A program made the position numbers and the translations under genes. Source: Amorphophallus konjac (Eukaryota > Streptophyta > Magnoliopsida > Alismatales > Araceae). Taken from it: 64,000 nucleotides of DNA. Location: assembly GCA_022559845.1 (NCBI GenBank), contig CM040124.1, positions 70,765,491 to 70,829,490 of the forward strand, read 5' to 3'. Each line of letters opens with the position of its first letter. Position 1 is the stretch's first letter. Positions 47,199 to 58,249 of the stretch are shown in pieces. Below the pieces are notes generated by a model that saw nothing but the letters and a program-made list of their open reading frames with translations, was not told the origin of the DNA and did not search any database.

Positions 47199-48810
47199 GT
47201 GAAAAATGATGAATTCCCATTACTCACTAGAGGCAAGGCCACCTATAAAGGGCCTAAGGTCCAGAACCCAGGAAGCCAAGCCGCGGGAGAGAGTTCCAAG
47301 GTCCATCCCAGGTCCAATCAGCCTGGCATCATCATAAGAGAGAACTTTCGGCCAGACAACAAAGGTAAAGCCAAGGCGTCAGAACCTTCAGCCAAAGCTC
47401 CTGCCCAGTCAGCAAGGCCATTAGTCATGGAGAGGACTCGACTTCTTGAGCCCGCGAGGCCGCCAATTAAGGCCTCTGTCAGCCCAGCGAGGCCGCCAAT
47501 TATAGAAAGGCTTCAGTAGCTCAAGCAAGCCAACCCACCAGCCCAAGCAAAGTCAGTGGAACTACAAAGCCCCCAGAGACCCCACTGTGGACTGACAGAG
47601 TTCCATGAGTTGCCTCCTAAAATAATTGCTCAGGCAATCAATGCCACCTTCCAGCCTCAGCCGGAGGAGTCTAATTAGACCAAGGTTGACCCCAGAAAAA
47701 GCCGCGGCAGTAAGGCCCCTAAGGAGCCGGCCCGGAGCAAAAAATAGAATTCTGGGGGTAAGCGAGTCCCACCGCCGAAGCAAGCTCCTCTCTCTTCTCA
47801 AGAGACGGTACGCCAAAAGAAACAAGAGAAGAACTTCAGGAAGAATTTGAAGAGGAGATTGAAGAGGCAAGCCGAGCAAGCCGCTGCTATGGAGGCTCCT
47901 AAGGAGCCAACTCCTCTACAAAGACTTCAAAAGCTCATAGATGAGCTGGAGGAGTACACTCCCCCTCGTCCTACCAGGGTCGTCACTCTAGATGAATATA
48001 TTCCCTGGGACAAGCTTGGGCTCAAAGCCCGTCTTCTGCAATGGCTCCGGGAAATGGCCCACCGCCTTGAAGAGGGTGTAGACTTCCCAATCCCAGAGGA
48101 GATCTCATTATTCTACAAAGATGAGGAGCTCACTATGGAAATGCTCGAGAAAATGCTGCAAGAGCTCTCCTGCAACATGGTGGTGATCTCGTCGCCTGAT
48201 AATATTTACTGTCCCACGGCTGATAGCACTGGAGGCAAGGCTCCTATGGCGACATATCAGCGCCGCTCGGCAAGAAATGGCCAGGGACGTGGCCGAGGTC
48301 ATAGCCGAGGACGTGGACGTGAAGGTCCCCTGACTCTTGACCGGGTCATAATATTCAGAGGGGAGAAGCCGGGTCCTATCCTGGAAACTCAAGTGAGGGG
48401 AATCCCTTTCATCCTCAGCCCCTCAGAGGGTTCAGGTCCCATCTCAACGGCTAAGCTGGGTGGCGTCCCTTTTACAATCACCTCCTCCGATGAAGAAGAG
48501 GAGCCGGCCAAGTCGCCGAAGTGCGAGAAGGCGTAAGAGCAGGCCGGCCCCTCCAATAGGGTCGAGCCGCGAGCCAGGTCGGTCCTTCTAATGAAGACCA
48601 GCATGATGGGCCTTTGCCACCTCCAGACGAATCCTTGGCTCCGCTATTCCAAGAAGATGCAGAAGGTCAGAATACGGAGGAGCGCCCTTTTAAGCGAGAG
48701 AAGCCTCACCAGGCGCCGAAGACTCTGGCGGAGATCATCCCGCCATTTGATAAGACCCGTGCTCGGGCAGACCGCAAAATCATTCATCATATGAAGTGAT
48801 TCCCAACCAA
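47199..48810 (+). pseudogene. Tat gag-protease linker region
   Basis: Low-complexity, basic and proline-rich frames follow gag in three pieces separated by frameshifts (47199-47519, 47560-47850, 47847-48536). Recognisable features are a KAKASEPSAKAPAQSARP-like disordered stretch, a helical segment TPLQRLQKLIDELEEY and an RG-rich run (GQGRGRGHSRGRGREG). A region of this kind links gag and protease in Tat elements. No catalytic domain is visible, and the frameshifts show decay. Confidence 0.6.
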
Positions 48811-48819
48811 TGTCACCAT

Positions 48820-49575
48820 TTGAGAAGCCATCGCCTGGAGCAAAGACCTCAGGGAGGCTCTTGTCAAGATACTCCAAGACCCGGAGGCCTATGAAGCCCA
48901 TGTTGTAGAGTTGTAGGCTCAGGCATACGAGGCACTCACAGCCAACATCTCCTTCACGGACAAAGACATGTTACTGTCCTCTCTGTGCCACAATCACCCC
49001 TTATATATGAGATGGACGATCAATGGGCATGACGTGAATCACATCCTGGTTGACGTCGGAGCAGCCATCAACATCATGCCTTTGAAGACTTTCAAGTCTC
49101 TATACTTGGCACCTTATTTACAAAAGGTGACCGATGTCAAGATCTCGGGATTCAATCAGGGTTCCGAGGAGGCACTTGGTTTGGTTGTGGTAAAATTGGC
49201 TTTGGGCAATTTTGTCACCCAAGCAACATTTTATATTATCAACTCCGACACATCGTACAAGGTGCTGCTTGGGAGGCCCTGGCTCCATGAGAATTGGGTC
49301 GTTCCATCGACTCTGCACCAGTGCATTAAATATGCCAAGGAAGGAGAGCAGCATACGGTCTTTGCGGACCAGGTCCCGTTCCACCCCAATGAGTGCCATC
49401 TGGCCGATGCTTCACTATATTTTGGGAAGCCCACTTTAGCAATCCCTGAATCTATAAAGGGTAAAGGGAAGCAAAAGGTGGACCATGAAATCGAGGAAGG
49501 GCAGCTCTTCATTGTTAACCAAGACATGGTAAAGCTGCACAGGCTGAGCCTTAGTGAGGCGGCAGCACTTTGACG
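48820..49575 (+). pseudogene. Tat aspartic protease
   Basis: After a short shifted part (LREALVKILQDPEAYEAHVV-like) the frame 48968-49573 reads RWTINGHDVNHILVDVGAAI and NIMPLKTFKSL. The catalytic motif is DVGA, within the D-x-G pattern of Tat proteases (often DGGS). It is followed by TFYIINSDTSYKVLLGRPWL, the family's second hallmark. It would cut the polyprotein. The frame ends at 49573 with no link to reverse transcriptase; the expected linker of about 200 residues is absent. That absence fits a rearrangement breakpoint just to the right. Confidence 0.85.
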
Positions 49576-49578
49576 TAA

Positions 49579-50350
49579 ACTCCAGATGTCTCCCCCTCAA
49601 GCCATGAAGTCAAGGGTTCTATTTATAGACCCTCAAAGTCTAGGTTCAAATTAAGAGGATAATGACTAGAATTTTATCAAAAACTTGGATAAATCTTGAA
49701 GATAATACTCCCCAGAGTCCCCAGAATCAAACGAAAGCTTCTTAGGATGAGTACCGAGAGAAAAACCCTCAAACCAAACTCTTAGTCCGATTACGAAATA
49801 GTAGAGCAAAGGCCAGGCTTGTCAGGACTCTCTATTGGATGTAACGGACGCTCGATAGACCGCCACACTAATGTAACGCTCTAGTCTTGGACCGTCACAC
49901 AACCCTATCCACTATAAGATAAGATCAACGTGAGAAGTTTGCGAATGTTGGACTCTTCAAGAAGGTAACGGTCAAGGGTAGATGCGTCACAACCAATGTA
50001 ACAGCTCCACGATAAACCGTCGCACCCAACGGATAGGCAAAAGATAAGCTTGAAAGGAAGCCTTTAAACTTAAGGACTCTGGAAGGATGTAACACACCAT
50101 GGTAGATGCGTTAGAGCACTATAATGCCCCATCAAAGGACCGTTAGAGATAATAGAGTGCAAAATGAAATGAGAGTTTGCTAAGCTTCGTCCAGCGGAAA
50201 GGGATAAGGAACCAGACCCAACCAAGGAGATATGACTCATGAAATGGACCTCAATTTGACCAAGAAGGCCCAATAAATGTGAACAACTCGGAGCATCATA
50301 TAGAATGAACAAGGAGATGACCCAACTTATCGGTCATAAAACGGGTGTCA
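49579..50350 (-). repeat. U3 fragment of a TGTTGACACC-type LTR
   Basis: On the minus strand it starts TGTTGACACCCGTTTTATG at 50350 and runs left to a TATA box at 49620-49627, then stops about 45 bp later at the protease end. So only U3 and the promoter remain. It contains GGTC/GACC half-sites and pairs of the TAACGG and CGTCAC type (49850-49910, 49970-50020). It is probably the left-over of a Tat-type LTR cut by the same breakpoint that separates the protease from pol. Confidence 0.6.
49620..49627 (-). promoter_or_regulatory. TATA box in LTR U3 fragment
   Basis: The minus strand reads TATAAATAGAACCC. Orientation points into the plus-strand protease relic, so it has no gene of its own to express. 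Confidence 0.5.
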
Positions 50351-50353
50351 ACA

Positions 50354-52799
50354 ATGGTGAATTCAGAGGTCAATGGGTCAGACTTGGAGGGGGAAGATCG
50401 TGATGAATCTGGAAGCGAGGATGAGGGTTCCCCAGCAATGGAAAGTGAAGGAGAAACTAAGAGGATCCCATGTCGACAGGTAAGTTTCTATTAATTTTAC
50501 CCATTTTAATTTCCATTTTTAAGCGAGAATTGGGTTGGAGGGCTGAATGGGTGAAGTTTAGGGACGAACTGGAGTCGGTCAAGGTGTTGGTCGTCTCTTG
50601 GCGAGCAAGGCGGCCAAGGTTTGGCCGCCCAGGCACCTGGGCTGGGGTTTGCTAAATGGATCATTTTGTTTAATCAAATTTTGTTATGTGCCATGTTTTG
50701 TAGGGCCGGCGGCGAATCCGTGCCCAGGTTTCATGGGACTTAGTGTGGGCGTGGTACCATTCCCTCCCGCATGAGCAGTGATGGAGAGTTGATCAGTTGG
50801 GGTTCGCACCCTTTTTCAGGATCTCACCCCTCCCAATAGATGCCACATTTCTGACAGCCCTCCCAGAGCAGTGGGTAGACAATTACCGAGCGTTCATGAT
50901 GTCGTGGGGACATATGGTCCCCACCCTTGAGGATGTGGCCTATCTGACAAGCCTACCAGTGGTTGGAGTGCCTGTCATCAGCCAAGAGCTGAGGGACTAC
51001 CGGCGAGAGGTGGACCAATTGCTCGGTTCAAGGCCCATCTGCACGAAAGGGCCGATGACTATGGTCTCACTCAGACGCATCAGTGCGATGGTGGTCTAGG
51101 AAGGTGTGACCTAGGCACCACTGGAGGATTTAGAGGCATACTTGTAGAGGGTCCAATAGAGGATCTGACTGAGAGAGAGGGCGGAGGGCCACGAGATCCA
51201 ACTCTTCCTCCTATATTTCTTTGGGCAATTATTGTTCACAACACCATCGAACAACATGAACTTGAAGTACATAGTGATGCTCTGGGACCTCAAGTGCGGG
51301 CCTCGATATGCGTGAGGGAGGGTGATGTTGACCTACCTCTTCGCCTACATGGATCCATTCAAGCCAGGTTCCGGGAACTTAGGTGGATTCACCCCATTCT
51401 TACATGCAAGAGACTGCTCTGAGAACCCAATCTATTCTTATATATTTAATAATCTTGATGAGTTTTAACCTTTTGTTGGTGACAGATTTGGGGTTATGCT
51501 CGCTTTTCTCTCCGCCGGAGCGCGATTGCCTGCGGACTAGCCTTGGCGATCCCACTCATGGCGAGGTGGGATGTCTTGCCAGACCGGCACTTGGTGGCCT
51601 CCCATATTACCGACATTAGGATGTCGTTGGATGAGTTTCTACACCACCGGGTGTGTGTTCTATTTTCTTTTAGTTTTCATGCCATTATTTGATCTATGTA
51701 TGATTGCTTAACAGATTTTGGATTGAGTTTTACAGGTGGTGTGGACACCGTATCCCAGGAAGGATGACTCTGCCCAACCATGGGTAGTGAACGGGCAACC
51801 GTTGTAGCACAGAGACATCATCCTCTTTTGCTTGAACCTACGAGAGCCGCTCTACCTTTGATTGGTTCAACGGACCCTCGCATGGCATCAACCACCAGTA
51901 GCGATACCTGAGGGGCACGGGTCTGACCGGTAGCAAAGCTGAACCTCAGTGAGCGACCAGGATTGGGCCTCGCTATACAGGACAGAGGCAGTGGCATTAC
52001 ATGAGGGTGCTCCCTTGGCATCGGATCTGGGACTGAGGGACAACGAGGCCTACTTGGAAGTCTACACGCACCGGTATGCCAGACGGCTCCGTCTCGACAC
52101 CAGTACAGTGAGCCTTTCTTTTTTCTTTAAACCCTTGTTTCAATTATGTTTCCTACATTTAATCTTTAATGGGTGTTAATGAAAATGCAAGAGATGGAGG
52201 CCACTCGCATCCTTCAAGATCGGATCGTGACCCTAGACCATGAGAATGTGGATTTGAAACATCAAATCCACGAGCTGGTGAGTCAAATTGAATAAATTGG
52301 ATGATCATTTCTTTATGCTTGACTAACCATTTAGCCTCTTCGCAGCGAGGGGAGCTAGATTTTGTCTGGATGAAGGCCGGCATGGCAGCGGAGATAAAAC
52401 CTTCGTCCCGAGCAACGGGGATGGAGGACTTGGAGGCTCGCCTGGAGTCAGCACTTGAGCGGGTCGAGGCGAGGGAGACCAAGATGAGACAGACGGTATG
52501 ACCTGTGCAATTCTTTTCCAAAATAGAGTGCTTCCCTATTTTCTTTTATGTGACTTCAGGCTTGAGTTTATGCTTGCAGCGGGCGGAGTTGGAGGCTAGT
52601 TTGGCTTCCAGGAGAGAGCTCAAGACACAGTTGGGCGGGGCCATTGCCCGTATAGAGGATCTTACCCACCATCTGGCCGAGGCAGAGGCGGACGTGTTGC
52701 TGAAAGGTCCCCTCGTCGAGGCGAAGGAGAGAGAGGCCGAGGCACGAGCTCGGGAGATATAGGCTTTGGTCTAGGAGCGGAAAGCTCTTAAGGAGGCTG
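50354..52799 (+). pseudogene. Plant mobile domain / coiled-coil gene, 5' part
   Basis: Multi-exon structure. Exon 1 (50354-50479) encodes 42 acidic residues (GSDLEGEDRDESGSEDEG) and ends at CAG|GTAAGT. A 224-bp intron ends at TTTTGTAG (50703). In phase, exon 2 encodes RVDQLGFAPFFRISPLPIDA, EQWVDNYRAFMMSWGHMVPT and LEDVAYLTSLPVVGVPV, the plant mobile domain. It continues through LFLLYFFGQLLFTTPSNNMN and KYIVMLWDLKCGPRYA. Later exons carry IWGYARFSLRRSAIACGLAL, VVWTPYPRKDDSAQPW and a long coiled coil (52190-52799) with clean GTGAGT/GTATGA donors and GCAG acceptors. At least six stops and a frameshift break it. The domain is found in plant proteins and in some transposons; which applies here is open. 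Confidence 0.72.
50609..50629. repeat. GGCGGCCA hairpin inside a PMD intron
   Basis: Perfect 8-bp arms GGCGGCCA (50609-50616) and TGGCCGCC (50622-50629) with a 5-nt loop. Same arm type as in the LTR of element V at 34.1-34.3 kb, but here within the first intron of the PMD pseudogene. Confidence 0.75.
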
Positions 52800-55737
52800 T
52801 GTTACGACCCCGGGTCCGAGCACCAGTAACCCGATAACCCGAACCTCAAACTGCTACCCACGAGCTGTAAAACTCGTATGGGAAAAGGTTTCGGTGTTGT
52901 GGGGGTGCATGAAAATTACAAATAAATGCATAAAGTAATTCACATGATTTAATCTTTTAATAACATAACTAAATAAATATTTTACAAAAAAATTTCATAC
53001 TAATTTTGAGTCCAAGTCCACTCAGTACAGTTAACAAGAAAGAGTACGTACACTGAAACGAGCCTCCACTGACCTTGGCAACTGGTGGCTACAAACACCA
53101 CAGGAGTAACACTCGCCCTATGGCCCACGTGGGCGAACACTAGACTTAAAAAAGAAAGGAGTGAGTCTCATCTCAAAGGCTCAGTAGGGGTCCCGTGGAA
53201 CCCTACTTCATCACAAACACAGTAACGGAAACCACAATAATAATAATCAACATAAAACATAACAACAGCATCAGCTAACTAAACAATAAGAACCACAGTT
53301 GTCGATGTAGCTGGCACAACATAGTAAGGGCAACTGTAATACAACCAACAGTGGAATCACAACTTCCACAGCTACTTCATGAATATCATGCATGGTGGTC
53401 AAACCCCTGAACTCTTAGACAAACACGGCTATGCTAAAGAAAAACCCATGACACCTCAGTCATGTAGATCCATCCGTACTGATGGAAGACTCGAGCTAGG
53501 ACTGCACGATCACTAGCACAACCTCTTTTCTCAAGAGGACCCTGACCTCAAAGTCAGAAACCACAGTCTCAACGTAAGCGGGAGCCACGAACTCACTATC
53601 ATGACAGCTCTACCTCACAGTGCTGGGAGGGCCTCGAGAACACTGTCGGTAATGTCAACCTCAAATGACAATCGATCTCTCTCACGTCTCTCATACGTAG
53701 CCCACACCCTGTCCTCGAGTGGGGATCCCGTACGTAACCACACCTTGTCCTTGAGTGGGCAGAGACACTCACATACACCACTCCCTCGGACTGGCTAGGA
53801 TCCGCACCACTACAACCATAAGCGCAGCCATGTCCCACTCCCTGACACAGGGTACGTGCCACTGCACCCATCAGCAATGTACTCTTGTCCTAACTAAGGC
53901 ACTTACGGTTGACGCTATCCTCGCCTGGTCCTTCAATGGTCCACAGGCTGCTCTCGCCTGCTCCTATCAGAAACACACATGTACCCATCACACCGGCATG
54001 GTCATAGGCGGCTAGGCAACACAAGAGCTCAACCCAAAAGGTAAAACACAGATCATCCATCACTAAGACTGTTCTGACCAAGTCCACATGACCAATCACA
54101 TAGAAAACAGTCACCATATGATCGATCAAAACTACAGAACACATGTAGTTCTGGCAAATCTAGAATATTCAACTATCTTGATCCCAGACCGGGTTACATA
54201 GATACACCAGCCCACTAACATGCATAGGGATGACCCTCACATGGTCATACAATGCCACACAGAAATAACCCTCTATGGGTAACTAAATATGGAATCACAT
54301 AGCGCCTTTCGAAAATATAAAAATATTAGGCATGCACTCACCACTCAAGGGAATACAGCCTCAAGCCATATCATGAGACTCAACAAGGATCACGGCCTCA
54401 AGCCCTAACACAAGCCCAACCATTGCCAACCCCTGACGACTCACACTCATATGTAGGGTTTATATGCGAACTCAATTATACGGACAGCCTGCTATGAACC
54501 ATCATAGGGCCTGCATCTCAAGATCACATTTTGGACAAACATTACCTATTCAAGGTAGAAACAACCCAATTTCTATAACATTTAGATGTTCCATGATGAA
54601 ACCTCAAATTCCAGACACAAACCAGGCTGACTAGGTCCCTTGTTGGTCAGTCTAAACCGAATACTAGTCAATAGATAACCTAGCTAAACGTGGTTGGGTC
54701 TCAAGCCACGTTGATGTGATCGCGGTCGGTAGGAGGACCACAATCTCCATAGATGTGGTTGATCTCTAGACCATGTTAATGAACCATCTCTCAAATGAAC
54801 GTGGTGTCTGCTCATGCCGCGTTCATTATCCAGAAGCTAAACACAATAGGGAGGTTGACCACATTCATGCTTCCGATCTGGACCTTCGCGAACCAGCGCG
54901 AATTCGCCCACTCCATGCCCCATTCATCTCATACGAAGGGGAAAACAAATAAAAACCCTTCCTCGGCCTTCAACACGCCGGGAGGACTCAATTAAACTAA
55001 AGAAAAACCACAAAATGGGCGATTCCATCACTTGCTCTGCACACATCTAATCAATTCCACAACTTCGACCTCATCTCATACTCGAATCATAAGAAAAATG
55101 CAACACAAATAAGGGGGAAACACATCCCAACATTCCAACATCTCATGAACATGCGATTAAACCATGGAACGCGGCCTAAATTGGTAGAAATCGTCGCTCA
55201 ATCCAAGGCATGAATTTCAAGCCCAACAATAGAAAAACCCGCTCTACATCACTCGTATCGGCACAAATCTGCAGCAAACCACTACATGAGAGCTAGGGAT
55301 CCATCCCCTACCTCATACGGCACTTTAACACATCAAGGAAGCCAAATCCCACGTGAAACCACCACTCCACCTCACAAAATCCACGTAGCTCCATCACCAC
55401 GCTCGCTCCCGTGCACACCACATGCTGCTCACGTCACCTTCCACACATCTTCACGCCTCTGTTGGCCACTGGAGTGAAGGAGAGGGAGGAAGAGAGGAGA
55501 GGAGTGGGAAGAGAAGAGAGCATCGTGGAGGGAGAAGGGGGTGCACTAGGGTTTTAGAAAAGTGGGTCGGGGTTTCCCCTCAAACCTAAAAAGACCCAAA
55601 TTGTAAATATGCACATTCTCTTATTAATTTTTCAACATAACATAATCAATTTCCATTTCATTTCCGAATCCTACGGAATTATTCCAAAACCTACAAAATT
55701 ATTCCAAAACCCACGGAATTATTCCAAAACCCATAAA
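52800..55737 (-). repeat. Solo LTR S3 in the PMD pseudogene
   Basis: In plus orientation it starts TGTTACGACCCCGGG and shares the block order of V and Y LTRs (CCACGAGCTGTAAA at 52858, TCAGTAGGGGTCCCGTGG near 53180). It is flanked by GGCTG (52795-52799) and TGCTG (55738-55742), a possible 5-bp target duplication with one change. No PBS or polypurine tract adjoins it, so it is a solo LTR. The right end (CATAAA) is degenerate and may be off by a few bases. The coiled-coil exon continues on the other side (ERKALKEAV, then LDLQTG). Confidence 0.75.
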
Positions 55738-56130
55738 TGCTGGATCTGCAAACTGGAGTCATTATAGGCTGCTTCTGCTCGGCAGTTGCTGGAGACTTTA
55801 CCACAGAGGGTACTGAAGAAGTACCAAAGAAAGGCTCCTACGTGCTAGGCTACAGGTGGATGTGCTGCCCCTTCGGAGTCACTGCAGATCGGAGGGTTAC
55901 TTGCCTTCTATTTGAGGGAGCTACTGGCACTCGGGATCTCTTCGCCTAACGCACAGTTGCCACCTCAGCCATTGGCTTTGGGGGCTTCTTGTCCTTTGAG
56001 ATAGGGTGTGAGGTGCGATTAGGACAAGGAGGAGGTGAGCAGCCGACGTAGCTGACCTCGTTCGAAGGAGGACCGAGAGGGTGAGGGAGAGAGTGAGGAT
56101 TAGACAAATCTGATTGTACACTGGGGGTAT
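55738..56130 (+). pseudogene. PMD / coiled-coil gene, 3' part
   Basis: It continues the coiled-coil frame broken by S3: LDLQTGVIIGCFCSAVAGDF and EEVPKKGSYVLG, then a stop near 55947 and further fragments. An AT-rich tail with TTGTAAACCAATGAATG follows, resembling a 3' UTR end. No known domain is in this part. It shows that the insertion target was transcribed-gene-like sequence. Confidence 0.5.
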
Positions 56131-57252
56131 TCCCCTAGAGATGTTTGTAAACCAATGAATGAATGGATATTTTGTTAAATGAAAGGATGATTTCCAGTGT
56201 ACTTGCTTGCTTGTGACGATGCCATCTTGGTTCCCTTTTTAACCCGTTTCAACCACACTAAAAAGAGAAAAAAGGTTAGCATAGTTTTGATTTTAGCCCC
56301 TTTCCTGAAAAGTTCATACCTTCCTTGATGCAAGGTCAGGGGGTTAAATCTTATTAACCAGATTCGAGGAAAGAGGTAAATGTGGATGCAAATGCACATG
56401 CAAGTAGACATAATGCAAGTAGGAAATAAACGTGATCATACGATGCACAGACAGATGCAACATTTTTGTTTTGTTTTGTTGTTTTTCTTGCTTTCTTTTG
56501 TTTTTGTTTTTGTTTTTGTTTTTGTGTTTTTGTTTCTTTTTCTTGTTTTTGTTTTTGGTATTGTTTTTTTTTTCGTGTCAACACCTGGTGACCATCCATA
56601 TGGCATTTGACCTAAGTGAGGACAGGGATTTCCCAAATGCCTCCCAGGCATCCTAAGCACACATCTAGGTTGATTTGGGCCTTGAGACTCCTCAAATGAC
56701 AATCCCGCTTGTTAAGACATACCCTGATGACAATGCTGTCATGCTACGCTTAGGCTCCCAATTGCTTCCGACCGTAGGGATACAACCAAAAAGTGTTCAA
56801 GGTAAATGGTTTGCCCGATCTGGGTCTATTTCTTCACAAGCATAGATGATATAAGATGGAACGCCCAAGAACCCCAATGGACAACTGTGTGATGCTAACC
56901 CAGAATCAGATGTCATCGCAACGACAGGTAACACGCTTGCATTGGCCTAAGCTCGAGGCTAAATGGCGAAAACACTAAAGCGATAGCCGCATATCTTGGC
57001 CTACCAGAAATGTTGAGACCTATTCACGGTGATAGCTTTTGCCTTTCAAAGTGAGACAACTATAAGTGTGTTAGTGTGTTTTGCAAAATAGGTTGCAAGC
57101 CGAGATGGGAATTCAACCTTTTGAGCTTCTGTCGGATCCTCGGGGGGAGAAGGAAGAAAGCGGGGGATAAACCTCACAAGAGGAACGACAAAGTCATTAA
57201 CTTAGAGAGCGAAAGAGGCAAGCTTCCTTTACTCCTCCATTTTGAACAACTT
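56131..57252. other. Intergenic DNA without recognised gene
   Basis: It holds a T-rich low-complexity stretch (56461-56575) and a TGTTGACAC-like LTR start on the minus strand at about 56576-56584. The remaining 650 bp shows no frame or repeat I can name. The LTR-like start has no convincing purine tract beside it. Confidence 0.35.
56461..56575. repeat. GTTTTT low-complexity tract
   Basis: Repeated GTTTTT and CTTTTT hexamers. Open on both strands as poly-Phe/Val or Lys/Gln, which has no coding meaning. Confidence 0.85.
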
Positions 57253-58249
57253 TGTTGTATCCTAGGTTTTGATGATGTTTGATTATGACTCATTGATGAG
57301 TCTTATGTGTTTGATGATGTCAACATGACTTCAATTCAGATCAAAGATAAGTTCAGATCAAGCAGAAGGATTAAGTGAATAATGGCATCAAAGGTTCAGT
57401 GAAAGCAAGCAAGGTAGATTGAGGAGGGATATTCGGAGATCAAGCATTTTAGTTCAAGCTTCAGTCATATGACAACATGGACTAATAGAAGCCCAAGGTG
57501 CACAAGCCTTTGAATGCACAGAAACCAAGAAAGTGTTTGGCAAAAGAAAAAAAGTTCAATTTGCACAAGGCTACGTCAACCTCATGCTCAAAGCAACGTC
57601 GACTCCATTGCTCTAAAGGAAGAACAGCCAAGGCGTTCTTCGAAGGTTGCGTCGACCCAAAGTCAAGGATGTGTCGACTCCATTGCTCACAAAATGAAGA
57701 ACAGCCAAACGGGTCATCAGCTACGTTGACCCCTTGGCACTACTGCGTCGACTCCAGACTCCTTCGGTGGCAGGGCCAAGTGCAGATCAACTGGTGCGTC
57801 GACCTCACCATTGAGCCGCGTCGACCTCATCAAGCTCTAGCAGAAGTCAGACAGACGCCCGTCGTTGGATGCGTCGACCCCACTCTCTCAGGGCATCAAT
57901 GCAAGGGCTTCCCAGAAAGCATTGTAAATGCTAATCTCAAAGGATGCGTCGACGCACCCGTGTTGCTGCGTCGACGCAAGGGCTTCCCAGAAGCCATTCT
58001 AGAACGCTTCCTCAACAGATGCATAGATACAAGGACATTGTTGCGTCGACGCACCTGAAGCTTCTCAAGCCATTTTCTGTCAAACCTGTAACATTTCAGA
58101 TATTATCCAGAGACCAAAAGCTAACCAATGAAAACCTCCAAAAACACATTTTTTCAGGTCTGGAAAAGATTCCTAGGACAGAGAACTATCCCTCTCCATC
58201 ATGAGGCTCAAGGACAACCTTTTTGATAAGAGATCTGTCAGTATACAGA
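57253..58249 (+). repeat. LTR fragment of a SIRE-like element
   Basis: It starts TGTTGTATCCTAGGTTTTGA, similar to the start of the next LTR at 58250 (TGTTGCATCCCCTAG, then GTTTTGTTTTAATGATAAC). GATGATGTxxxxAT-type starts are usual in SIRE/Maximus copia LTRs. From 57560 to 58060 it contains about twelve spaced GCGTCGAC-type sites, several extended to GCGTCGACGC. It is cut off by the next element. Alternatively, the whole 57253-60635 is one long LTR. Confidence 0.5.

Noticed and set aside
49800..50040. Assignment of the U3 fragment to the Tekay-like X/Y LTR families because of its TAACGG sites
   Set aside because: Its terminus TGTTGACACC is of Tat type. The sites are shared across families in this window and so cannot be used for classification.
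56354..56702. Lys/Gln-rich or Phe-rich frames
   Set aside because: By-products of the GTTTTT low-complexity tract.
57498..58058. 186-codon frame with repeated Cys-Val-Asp segments
   Set aside because: It follows the GCGTCGAC sites of the LTR fragment, and the repeated CVD is just the translation of those sites. No start context or homologous protein is known.
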